Below are positions 8,183-17,739 of a stretch of 64,000 bases of DNA, one piece after another. Each line of letters begins with the position of its first letter. The stretch's first letter is position 1. The notes under the pieces are model-generated. The model did no database searches and was not told where the DNA came from. It saw nothing but the letters and a program-made list of their open reading frames with translations. The position numbers were made by a program, and so were the translations under genes. The DNA comes from Tubulanus polymorphus (lineage: Eukaryota; Nemertea; Palaeonemertea; Tubulaniformes; Tubulanidae): contig NW_027437466.1 in assembly GCF_964204645.1 (NCBI RefSeq), positions 16,817 through 80,816 on the forward strand, read 5' to 3'.

Positions 8183-9098
8183 TTAATGCTGAATGTTGAT
8201 TCCAGACTTGAAAATATCGTCATATTCAGGAAGTTGCGCGGTGGCCGGATGCGATTTCATGAAGAATACTGATCTTCCAAGAATGTCAATTCGGCCGAAT
8301 CCTCGTTCGGTCAACTGCTGTAATTCGCCTAAAATAAAGTGTCAGTAATTAGAAACTGAAAGTAAAAGAGGATTACGAGGCTCACCGATTATGGCAGCGT
8401 CAATGACGGGCCAAAATAACAACACAACGAAGCTATAAAATGTTTGACTAGTACTTACCATAATAATTACCTTTAACTTGTTCTGCTAGACAGCTTTTCA
8501 CAACTCTGTGAATGTTGCGTACATATGTGACAGGTCCTTGTGACGAAAGCAACGCCTTCGATATCTTTTGCGAAAATGATGACACGCGAGGCGCGTGTAT
8601 TGAATCTACAGCATTGTGCTCTTCCACTGGCTGTAAATCAAAATGGAAAAACTATTTTAGTTTACCGGTAGTTATTATAATTTGTGTGGACAATGCACTT
8701 TTTCGACCCCATTGAGCAGTAAATTGTTTCTCAATGGTTAGCACCAATGCATTTTTCTGGATGCATCGTTCAGTTACATAACTAATTGTGAAAAAATGTG
8801 TTTTGGTTTAAGCCCAACGGTCATTGATAATAATACGTGATGAAATTAATTTGATTTGGGGAAATACATACCTCGAGAAATATAGCTTTCTGGTGCTGCA
8901 TTGTTCTGAAAAGCGTTTTCGCAGCTTGCATTTGTTGCATTGGGATAATTTCTGAAATGATTAATGCATTTTCGGATCTCCTTATGGTGTGCATCATCGC
9001 CCCAACGAATATATGCAGTAACGCAGCAAGCCAAAATATGTGCGTCGCATCCGTTGACGATGCCATGTATATATCGCCGTTCTGTTCTTTGTTTTCTT
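8183..9098 (-). CDS. Unidentified spliced gene, three 3'-terminal exons
   Basis: Three minus-strand exons read as one frame: 8872-9098, 8459-8630 and 8183-8328. Acceptors are TTTCATATTTCAG, TTTTGATTTACAG and TTTATTTTAG; donors are GTATGT after CTCGAG and GTAAGT after TATTATG. Phases fit (0, then 1) and the last exon ends in TAA, giving about 180 residues. The first exon encodes a hydrophobic stretch (HIFWLAALLHIFVGAMM), then a Gln/Met-rich helix (IIPMQQMQAAKTLFRTMQ). The end includes CLAEQVKGNYYGELQQL, RGFGRIDILGRSVFFMKSHP and PEYDDIFKSGINIQH. I recognise no family. The 5' part is missing: 175 bp upstream of the first acceptor begins the 7-kb TIR element and then satellite, so the gene may be truncated. 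A second minus frame is also open across the first exon (containing YIRWGDDAHHKEIRKCINHF) and much of the second, so the frame choice rests on splice phase and the shared stop. Confidence 0.5.
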
Positions 9099-9273
9099 CT
9101 GAAATATGAAAATAAACGTTAAAATGAACGCATAGTCTTACGATTAAAGACCATTGGTGAAACCATGGATTCAGCAACTTGCCAATATTTTCGTGGTATC
9201 TGCGTTGAAGGTAATCGATGTTTTCTTTCCTAAATTTCGTTAAACAAATTCTCACTTTTAACGCAGTCTCAAA
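9099..9273. other. Upstream intron or flank next to the TIR element
   Basis: The minus-strand frame of the first exon stays open through here to 9255, so the exon might extend. However, the strong acceptor at 9099-9110 favours an intron. The segment ends where the inverted repeat begins. Confidence 0.35.
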
Positions 9274-9900
9274 TGTTTTGTGACTTTCTCAAAATGTATC
9301 AAAAATTTAACTAATTTTTAGTTCATAAGTCCTCAAATATTCATAAATGAACAGTTAAAAATTGTTGAAACATGTCGACTCTGCTGTAAAATCAACCTAT
9401 TAACAGTCCGGAATTTGGGATAATATTGGGCTTTAGAGGACATAATGCCCCCGAGGTCTTCACATTTACAGAAAAGATTACGTAAGTGATTCACGCGCAG
9501 CTCGCGATAGGCGCACAATAGAAATCTGAGCCGCGCTTTCTTTGAGCGTCACCAATTAAGAGGACTGCTATTGTGAAAATTGACTGCGGGAGGAATATTC
9601 CTCCCAATGTCAATCGATGGAAACTTGACCATGGGGTCCGATATTCAAAGAATTGACTTTGGGAGGAATATTCCTCCCAAGGTCAAACGAAGAGAATTTG
9701 ACCTTCAGGTCTGATATTCAAAGTATCGACTTCGGGAGGAATGTTCCTCCGAATGTCAAACGAAGGAAACTGGACCTGGTCTGTTATTCGAAATATAGAC
9801 TTTGGGATGAATGTTCTTCCAAACGACTAAACGCTAAAACCTGAGCTTTTAGAATGATAGGTGTATCTATTAATTATATTGGTGTAATAATTGTTTTAAT
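9274..9900 (+). repeat. Left terminal inverted repeat arm
   Basis: It matches the reverse complement of 15575-16282 from the tip inward to about AGAATGATAGGTGT. The only larger gap is the 39-bp insertion in the right arm plus local changes around 15,650-15,740. The arm shows a frame on the minus strand (9333-9518) that has a counterpart in the right arm because the arms are copies. Confidence 0.85.
9588..9821. repeat. Subterminal palindrome array, left arm
   Basis: GGGAGGAATATTCCTCCC, an 18-bp perfect palindrome, lies at 9588-9605 and 9661-9678. Decayed versions lie at 9734-9751 and 9804-9821. Spacing is 73, 73 and 70 bp. Units also share GTCAA(A/T)CGA(A/T)G(A/G)(A/G)AA and a GA(T/C)ATTC-type segment. 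Regularly spaced subterminal palindromes are a common form of transposase binding site. That role is inferred here. Confidence 0.8.
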
Positions 9901-10404
9901 AAGTAGTATACTATAGTGACGACACCAGACATATTTAGGCAATTTGAGTGATAATGTACACGGTATTTGAGGGTCTGCGACGAATGATTTATAGAAAGTT
10001 GAATAGCTGTAGTGCAGGTTCTAATAATAAGGCTTATATAGTCTTCACATCGCAATCAGTTGTTAGAATGCATCTTCCTGTTTCTTTACTTGATCTTGAG
10101 TCTTGATCTTGACTAGTTTAATTTTTTCTTCATTGATTGACGCTGGGAGGTCTAGATCAAATTATACTGTTAATCAAATCAATTATTTTTCAACTGCAAA
10201 TTCACACTTGATATTGATATTAACAATCAATATTACTCATTTCATTTTATAGCGCACTGCTGCAAATTGTTATCAGTGTGCTTTGCATGAGTATAAAATT
10301 AACACAAGCTGAAAGAATCGAAATTTAAATACGTGGATGATAAAAATCAAGTTAAAAGGTGTAGGGACGGAGAGATCTGGCGAAAAAAAAAACAGTAATG
10401 GGTG
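9901..10404. other. Element interior without recognised gene
   Basis: AT-rich with only short frames on the minus strand (9870-10055, 10273-10461) lacking motifs. 10040-10140 has a TCTTGATCTTGACT-type word repeated. Nothing else supported. Confidence 0.4.
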
Positions 10405-10690
10405 CAAAATGGACCCGTGCCTAATCGCCCGACCAAAAACGACGGACCAGACCTGAGTCAAATTAAGCGTGTTGATTTAAACTGGTTCTGGAAGTCATTC
10501 ACTTTGCTTGGTTTAAGTATGGACTCGTTTTAGATTCCATGGTTTAAGCATTGTTTAGTAACGAATGAATGGGTTTGAATTTGAATGTGAAATGAATTTG
10601 AACATGAAAATCTGCGCGCTCTTTGGTAAGCCATGCGTAAAATTTAAGTCAGACCTGATTCGAGCCAATTTAGCCCCGACAAATCGTCTC
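10405..10690. mobile_element. Older, truncated copy of the AGCCGCGATCACACG MITE
   Basis: Segments such as CCCGACCAAAAACG(A/T)CGGACCA, TTGAGCATTGTTTAGTA-like words, CTGATTCGAGCCAATTT and the end ACAAATCGTCTC align in order with the downstream MITE copy, at lower similarity. The right end stops at AAATCGTCTC, about where the newer copy begins, so the newer copy appears to sit in or beside its terminus. Confidence 0.55.
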
Positions 10691-10693
10691 TAT

Positions 10694-11020
10694 AGCCGCG
10701 ATCACACGTGTATTTTTTTTAGGCCAGGGCCAAATTTGGGCCGGACCAACTGTTCACACGGGTGCCAATGTGCCCGAGCCTGTTTGGCCCGGGCCAAATT
10801 TGGCCCGACCAAAAACGTCGGACCAGGCCCGAGCACCAGACAAATGACTGCGTTTGAATTGCAACTAGCACCGTAAATGATCCACTTCGCTTTGTTTGAG
10901 CATTGTTTAGTATCGAGTGAATGGTTTGCGTGTGAACGCACTCTCTAATTACCAAATTTGGCCCGAGCCTGATCGGTGCTAATTTGGCCCGGGCCAAATC
11001 GTCTCCGTGTGATCGCGGCT
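10694..11020. mobile_element. MITE with 15-bp perfect TIRs and GGCCAAATTTGGCC core words
   Basis: AGCCGCGATCACACG at 10694-10708 is the exact complement of 11006-11020. TAT flanks both sides (10691-10693 and 11021-11023), a possible 3-bp target duplication. The inside carries repeated GGGCCAAATTTGG palindrome-like words in both orientations near both ends. Frames through it on both strands (10565-10997) are short and non-homologous to known proteins. It is non-autonomous; superfamily unknown. Confidence 0.7.
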
Positions 11021-11023
11021 TAT

Positions 11024-12792
11024 GTGGGTCATGATTGTTGAGAGAAATCTTTCCCTTTATGTTTGCAAATTAGCCATTGTCCTAGTTTTAACTTCTGATT
11101 TGTACCCTGTATAGGGTTTATATATCTGTTTGTACTTTTTCATAGAAATACGACAGATATCAAATGGAATCTTTGATTTAAGACACTGTAAACCGGTCCA
11201 CACTAATATGTCTATCCATCCGACCTACGAGCGATCATCTCATTAATGTGATAATTGCTCGTAAATCCGACAGCTACGTTTTACAACTAGAAATATATTA
11301 GATCAGATTCCTAATAATAAAATCATTACTATTAAGAATATGTTATTGATTATGGATAAATTCAAAAAGAATTGACAAAATATATTGCTTTGAATGGCCT
11401 TTAGATATTGGATAGGGCGATTTTGAATTATTTTTGGGGAATTTTATCGAGAAGCTCAAACTCCCTAAGGCGATAAATTCTTTAAGGCAGATCTTTCCCG
11501 ATTATGATCCCACCATATGAATTGTTCACGAAACTTTTATGTATAAACACCTCACAATTAACGTAATGAATCAGTGACGTCCGGTTCCAATGTTTGCTCT
11601 ATGGATTTCAAAATAAAAGAAAAATCTACGTTTAAACGTGATATCTGTTTCATTACTCGTGATATATCGGGGAATCTCTGCAATAAAATTGGACGATTTC
11701 AAAAATATTACAAAATGACCAAATTGCGATTCTTAGTGATTTTTGCTAACAGTATTGATTCTAGCGTATACGCGGATTTGTGTGATATGTAAAAAGTAAC
11801 GTAGCGAATAATCAAAGTATCTACTGTAGCTAGATATGACAATTAAAAATCCCCCAGAATATCTCCTTCAAAATACCTTCATCCGTTCAAAAAAGATCAC
11901 CTGGTAAAGATTTCCTATATAGAAATCTAAAAAATCTAAACCCTGGGTAAAAATCCCCCAAATATTCATACTTGGTGATTGTCAAGAACATGTCAAAGCA
12001 CGATGTTTCTCGAATTTGCAATGAGACTGAAATATGTTTGAACTTTTAAATGAAATCTTTCGTTGCGATAAATTCTTACGAATAAAATAAATTGTAAGAA
12101 TTAATAAGAGTAATAAACTTTTATTTGTAATATCTTAAGATTCGAACTGGAATTTTTTTTGAATTTCAGCTGTGCGATGCCAAGAATTATTAGAAATAAC
12201 GTACTTTTGATATTAAATATTTTAGATTCAAGCTAGTGTAATATATTTGAAATGCGCGATGAACCCCTTTACTAAGCTGTGCAATAACTGCATGTATATG
12301 TACTAATTTAGTATCAATGAAACGTTAATTTGTAGTATGTTTTAATTTAAATAGCATAGTTTGTATGGGCATATTGATATCCTTACGGTGTTCGACAGTA
12401 AAATATGAATAAATTGGATATACGTATCAATAATACGAATTAATTGACCTTAAGATTGTATCTGCTTATAATCCCTTTAAAGGGAGGGGATTACCTAATT
12501 TGAAGAATTGGGGATTTTTACCGAGGGGATTTTTGCTCGCTTACTTAGATGTTTTGAACTATTGACTTAGTTATTTTATTAAGTTTAAGTTAATCACTAG
12601 TAAGTTTATTCATTGACCACTTGCATGATAGTTCTTGATATATTCATGATATGCAATGAAATGAAATGTAAGTTCATCACATTTCTGAACTCATTAATAC
12701 CGATTTTAATTGTGTTAAGCCCCATGAAAAATATGTCATGTCATTATATTGAAAGCTTTATGTTTTATTAACATTGGTAGTAGTTCTCATAA
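11024..12792. other. Element interior without recognised gene
   Basis: One 72-codon forward frame (11574-11792) has no recognisable motif. The words GGTAAAAATCCCC and the complement GGGGATTTTTACC recur at about 11946, 12509 and 13499, hinting at decayed inverted units. A segment near 12170-12330 (GCTGTGCGATGC and following) resembles 13973-14090, so part of the interior may be an old duplication. Confidence 0.35.
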
Positions 12793-12900
12793 ATTTTCCT
12801 TGGCCTTTTTTTCCGTGGCCATTTTTTCCTAGACAAATTACCTTGGCCATTTTTTCCTTGGCCATTCTTTCCTGGCCATTTTTCCTTGGCCATTTTTCCA
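12793..12900. repeat. TTTTTCCTTGGCCA minisatellite
   Basis: About seven units of 13-16 bp (TTTTTCCTTGGCCA with variants CCGTGGCCA, CCTAGACAAA, CCTGGCCA). One reverse-orientation echo, GTTGGAAAAATGGCAAGG, lies near 14117. Confidence 0.85.
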
Positions 12901-15574
12901 ACATTCTGGGATTTTTTACAACTAACCCTTAGCAATGCACTGTAATGAACAATTTACTTTGTTTTGCTAAATTAACTACTTGTAATCAATTCACTATAGA
13001 ACTGTGGTCGATCCTAACAAAGAGTCCGACGTGCTATTCTAAACTTCAGTGGACAAAAATCTCTTTCTAAAAATTACATTGCTAAGATATTCTTAGTCTT
13101 CATCTTTCAGCATGAACTCTAGGCCTGGATATATTTCGGATTCATTAAATGGTATCATGTGTGTGTAGAACGTTTGGGCGAAGGTATTATCCCCCTGGAT
13201 CACGCGTAAAACAAACAGAAAACATATTTTCATACATAGGTCATCGCATTATAGAAATTGAACTGTTGACAAGTTGTATTAAATCTCTATAGATGAAACA
13301 CTTTTAAGGAAAATGCATTATGTTTGTTGTTTCTATATAACTACTATCGACTTGCGCCTCGGGCTTAGTCAACTCGCCATCTTCATGATTGAAATATTTG
13401 ATTAGGCAATCCTATCAAAAGTGGCGTAAATTCATACAAGCGAATAATTTGTTGTTTCCAAAGGTTTTTGTTACCGGCTCGTCTACACGGTAATGGTCGA
13501 AATTCCCCGGTAAAAATCCCCTAAGAATACCAATTAAAGAGCTTATGATTTGCTGCCGCTGGTATGTTTTCGTTTGTATTGCAAAATTAAGTCCAAAATA
13601 ACTGGAATCGTTTTAAAGGATTTCTGTGAAAATTTTCAATTTTTCCCCGCACGTCAACAAGTGCCTTTCAAATCAAGATCGATTCCTCATGCGTAAAAAC
13701 GATTGAAGCAATTTTTGCAGTTTTATTTATTTATGGTTTGATACGTCAAGATTTCAGTAAAAAGGGCAACATCATCGTTTATGTTAGCGAAGCTTGGTAT
13801 ACATGCAAGCTGACAATAACAAGCCACTGAATTTTATCTGGTTAGGCTTTGTATAGCTCATTATCTATAGAAAGTCAGTGATTAAGTCCTAAGTAAATAT
13901 TGCTCAATTAAAGAGAATTCATTGTACAAGCCTATGAGGCACCCGTAAATCAAAAATGTATTTCACGGATTTTGCTGTGCGATGCGATAAATTATTGAAA
14001 CTTTTTATTTGAAATATCTTTGAAATACTATTGAAATTTGAAATATTATTTTACCAGTGCGATAACTTTTAGTATTAGTTTAGTACTAATGAAGTATTTC
14101 AATCTTTGGATAAACGTTGGAAAAATGGCAAGGGGAAAATTGCCGCTAAATAAACATTAGAATTTGCAAGTTTTGTAATAACTTTGAATTGTTAAATTTT
14201 ACTGGACATTGGTGTATGCTGAATATCACGAACAACGAAACATATATCTCATAAAAACGTTGATTGTTTTTTTCAACTTTCATCATTTCAATAACAATCA
14301 ATCGATTTTTAAGTCGATTTAATTACCAGGATAGCGACTACATGCGTTTGTGCTTTTAATCAACTAGTTTCCGAATCCGTGGTATGTCAATCAAATAATA
14401 ATTTTTAAGTCGAGAAAAAGTAAGATGCATTATATCAACTAATTTCAATGTAAAGACTATAATGCTTCCTATATGAATCAATACTAAAGCATTCATACCG
14501 CAGGCCACTTAATCTTAAGCTTGATTGTGAGAGGTGTTTAAACATAATGGTCACATGAGTAATTAAATGGTTGTGTCACAAAGGGAGAAATCTGCCTTAG
14601 ACATAACATCCCGATATCTGGAGTTCTGGGCTTAGTAACGCATGTTTAGAATGAATTTTATCCAATATTTTTGTAACATAATGTTTTCTCTCTGCAAATT
14701 CCTGACGTTTTCTGGGTGCTAACGTTCAGTGGCTAGTAGGCTGGATTGTATTTTCCCTTATTTCATAGATCTCCATGCATATAAACTTGAACTGAACTGA
14801 ATGGGAACTGAGTTCGGTTAGGAGTAAAAACCTCCTTATCAACTCCTATTTCTGAATTGTATATAAAGGAGTGAAGAAAGAAACAAACCCTCATACCGAA
14901 TACACTTTTACGTATAAATGAGAATAATGTTCACTAGGACAATGGCTAATTTGCGACCGTAAATGAAAGAAATACGACTCGAATAATTTTTTTTATCATG
15001 CGTGACACGCGAATCTCCTATTAACGCTACGAATGAGAGAAGAATCCACACGAATGAAATGTATCAACTTCATAATGATCTTTGATCTTTAATCCTTGAA
15101 TGACCATTCTTAATTAACACAAAACACTTAATATAAATGATTTGTATCGATTACTATAGAATTTCCATTTAAAGAATGCATTTATCAAATTACGTCCATT
15201 GACTCCGAAAATGAACCTTTAAACCCGTAAATTAGCTAAACTCGTGCCGTATTAAGCTATTTAGATTTATCGCAGTCTAGTGAAAATTTGTAAGCAGTCC
15301 TAATATATTCCCTGTATAATCAAAACTTAATTTCTATGTTATGCACGTGTTTTAATTACGATTTCCCCTCTACATGTTTATCGGGAAGGGCCTGATTACA
15401 ATCTGATTACAGTTGATTGTCAACAAAGTTATAGTAATTTACTGTTAGACAAAGAAAATACTAAATCTATTTAGTTTTCTAAAATTGTATGTAGGCCTAT
15501 GTCTCATACCGTCTCATTACCTCGAACAATGTGTATCGTATCACTCGAAATTCATAAATCTACCGGCTTTATGG
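12901..15574. other. Element interior without recognised gene
   Basis: AT-rich throughout and dense in stops on both strands. No frame with known domain signatures. A TATATAAAGGAGTG string lies at about 14861, downstream of a small hairpin (AGGAGTAAAAACCTCCT, about 14821). It might be a TATA element but has no gene behind it. A 15499-15762 forward frame enters the right arm and lacks motifs. Confidence 0.4.
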
Positions 15575-15642
15575 CTTTAAAAAAACTAATTACACCCAAA
15601 ACACCTATCTTTCTAAAATTTCAGGTTACAGCATTTAGTGGT

Positions 15643-15969
15643 GGGAGGAAAAATTCCTCCCTAAATCAATATACTTTGAATCTAAGACTCGGGTTCGTTT
15701 TCCTTCAGTTGACAAATGACAATATTTCGAATATCAGACCAGGTCCATTTTCCTTCGTTTGACCATGGACGTATAAACTAGATTATACGTCGATGGTTTG
15801 ACATAGGGAGGAACATTCCTCCCGACGTCGATACTTTGAATATCAGACCTGAAGGTCAAATTCTCTTCGTTTGACCTTGGGAGGAATATTCCTCCCAAAG
15901 TCAATTGTTAAAATATCGGGCCCCTTGGTCAAGTTTCCATCGATTGACATTGGGAGGAATATTCCTCCC
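15643..15969. repeat. Subterminal palindrome array, right arm
   Basis: Palindromes lie at 15952-15969 and 15879-15896 (perfect), 15806-15823 (GGGAGGAACATTCCTCCC) and 15643-15661 (one extra base in the centre). The 73-bp spacing holds for the outer three. The expected copy near 15,735 has lost its palindrome. Confidence 0.8.
15758..15801. repeat. 34-bp hairpin insertion with 5-bp direct repeats
   Basis: Relative to the left arm, the right arm carries 39 extra bases. TTTGA at 15758-15762 and 15797-15801 flanks a 34-bp near-perfect palindrome (CCATGGACGTATAA, a short loop, TTATACGTCGATGG; one mismatch). The left arm has a single TTTGA at this point. It looks like a tiny palindromic insertion with a target duplication, or a templated repair product. 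Confidence 0.7.
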
Positions 15970-17739
15970 GCAGTCAATTTTCACAATAGCAGTCCTCTTA
16001 ATTGGTGACACTCAAAGAACGCGCGGCTCAGATTTCTATTGTGCGCCTATCGCGCTGCGTGTGAATCACTTACGTAATCTTTTCTGTAAATGTGAAGACC
16101 TCGGGGGCATTATGTTCTCTAAAGCCCAATATTATCCCAAATTCCGGACTGTTAATAGGTTGATTTTACGGCAGAGTCGACATGTTTCAATAAACTTTTA
16201 ACTGTTCATTTATGAATATTTGAAGACTTATGAACTAAAAATTAGTTAAATTTATGATACATTTTGAGAAAGTCACAAAACAGTAGGTCGGTCGTCCATC
16301 CGTTCGTCAGTGTGCCGGCGGTGGTTGTTCGAAAAACGACTAAGTGCTGACCGGGCCTTGATCAGCGTTACGACCCGGAGCAGTGAGGGAGGGAGGGAGG
16401 CAGTAGGTCGGTCGTCCGTCCGTTCGTCAGTGTGTCGGCAGTGATGGTTGTTCGAAAAACGACTAAGTGCTGACCGGGCCTTGATCAGCGTTACGACCCG
16501 GAGCAGTGAGGGAGGGAGGGAGGCAGTAGGTCGGTCGTCCGTCCGTTCGTCAGTGTGCCGGCGGTGGTAGGTCGAAAAACGATTAAGTGCTGTCCGGGCC
16601 TTGATCGGCGTTACGACCCGGTGCAGTGAGGGAGGGAGGGAAGCAGTAGGTCGGTCGCCCGACCGTTCGTCAGTGTGCCGGCGGTGGTTGTTCGAAAAAC
16701 GACTAAGTGCTGACCGGGCCTTGATCAGCGTTACGACCCGGCACCGGTCAGGGAGGGAAGGAGGGTGGCAGTAGGTCGGTCGTCCGTCCGTTCGTCAGTG
16801 TGCCGGCGGTGGTGGTTCGAAAAACGACTAAGTGCTGACTGGGCCTTGATCAGCGTTACGACCCGGAGCAGTGAGGGAGGGAGGGAGGGAGGCAGTAGGT
16901 CGGTCGTCCGTCCGTTCGTCAGTGTGCCGGCAGTGCTGGTTGTTCGAAAAACGACTAAGTGCTGACCGGGCTTTGATCAGCGTTACGACCCAGTATCGGT
17001 CAGGGAGGGAGGGAGGCAGTAGGTCGGTCGTCCGTCCGTTCGTCAGTGTGCCGGCGGTGGTTGTTCGAAAAACGACTAAGTGCTGACCGGGCCTTGATCA
17101 GCGTTACGACCCGGAGCAGTGAGGGAGGGAGGAAGGCAGTAGGTGGGTCGTCCGTCCGTTCGTCAGTGTGCCGGCAGTGCTGGTTGTTCGAAAAACGATT
17201 AAGTGCTGACCCGGCCTTGATCAGCGATACGACCCGGTGCAGTGAGGGAGGGAGGGAGGCAGTAGGTCGGTCGTCCGTCCGTTTGTCAGTGTGCCGGCTG
17301 TGATGATTGTTCGAAAAACGACTAAGTGCTGACCGGGCCTTGATCAGCGATACGACCCGGTGCAGTGAGGGAGGGAGGGAGGCAGTAGGTCGGTCGTCCG
17401 TCCGTTCGTCAGTGTGCCGGCAGTGCTGGTTGTTCGAAAAACGACTAAGTGCTGACCGGGCCTTGATCAGCGTTACGACCCGGTGCAGTGAGGGAGGGAG
17501 GGAGGCAGTAGGTCGGTCGTCCATCCGTTCGTCAGTGTGCCGGCGGTGGTTGTTCGAAAAACGACTAAGTGCTGACCGGGCCTTGATCAGCGTTACGACC
17601 CGGAGCAGTGAGGGAGGGAGGGAGGCAGTAGGTCGGTCGTCCGTCCGTTCGTCAGTGTGCCGGCAGTGATGGTTGTTCGAAAAACGACTAAGTGCTGACC
17701 GGGCCATGATCAGCGTTACGACCCGGCGCAGTGAGGGAG

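Larger units (their letters stand above)
9274..16282. mobile_element. 7.0-kb foldback-like element with long terminal inverted repeats
   Basis: The outer ends are exact inverted copies (TGTTTTGTGACTTTCTCAAA at 9274 against its complement ending at 16282). Arms extend about 620-710 bp inward. The outer 320 bp of the arms match at roughly 96%, falling further in. Each arm contains about 73-bp subrepeats centred on GGGAGGAATATTCCTCCC. The roughly 5.7-kb interior is AT-rich and has no long coding frame, transposase motif or RT, so it is non-autonomous or its gene has decayed. Long TIRs made of internal subrepeats recall FB-type foldback elements, and DNA transposons with subterminal arrays. The superfamily is not assignable. 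The left flank is unique DNA, the right flank is satellite, and no target-site duplication is visible. Ends are TG...CA, but the final CA is shared with the satellite monomer (CAGTAGG), so the true right end is uncertain by two bases. Confidence 0.75.
15575..16282 (-). repeat. Right terminal inverted repeat arm, abutting the satellite
   Basis: Mirror copy of the left arm. Within the outer 320 bp I count about a dozen substitutions and small indels relative to the left arm. The outermost AAGTCACAAAACA runs straight into GTAGGTCGG, the start of the first satellite monomer. Confidence 0.85.

Noticed and set aside
8512-8715. Forward ORF with several Cys (YVTGPCDESNAFDIFCENDD)
   Set aside because: It lies antisense to the second exon of the minus-strand gene, has no own splice or start support, and its 3' half runs into intron-like DNA.
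10565-10997. Overlapping 79-103-residue frames on both strands
   Set aside because: They run through the GGCCAAATTTGGCC words of the MITE pair and have no homologous domain.
14855-14885. TATATAAAGG promoter
   Set aside because: A TATA-like string exists but no coding frame or exon follows within the element interior.
9333-16201. Similar frames in both TIR arms (LRVNHLRNLFCKCEDLGGIM)
   Set aside because: The arms are inverted copies, so any frame appears twice. It lacks a proper start, ends within the arm and has no known domain.
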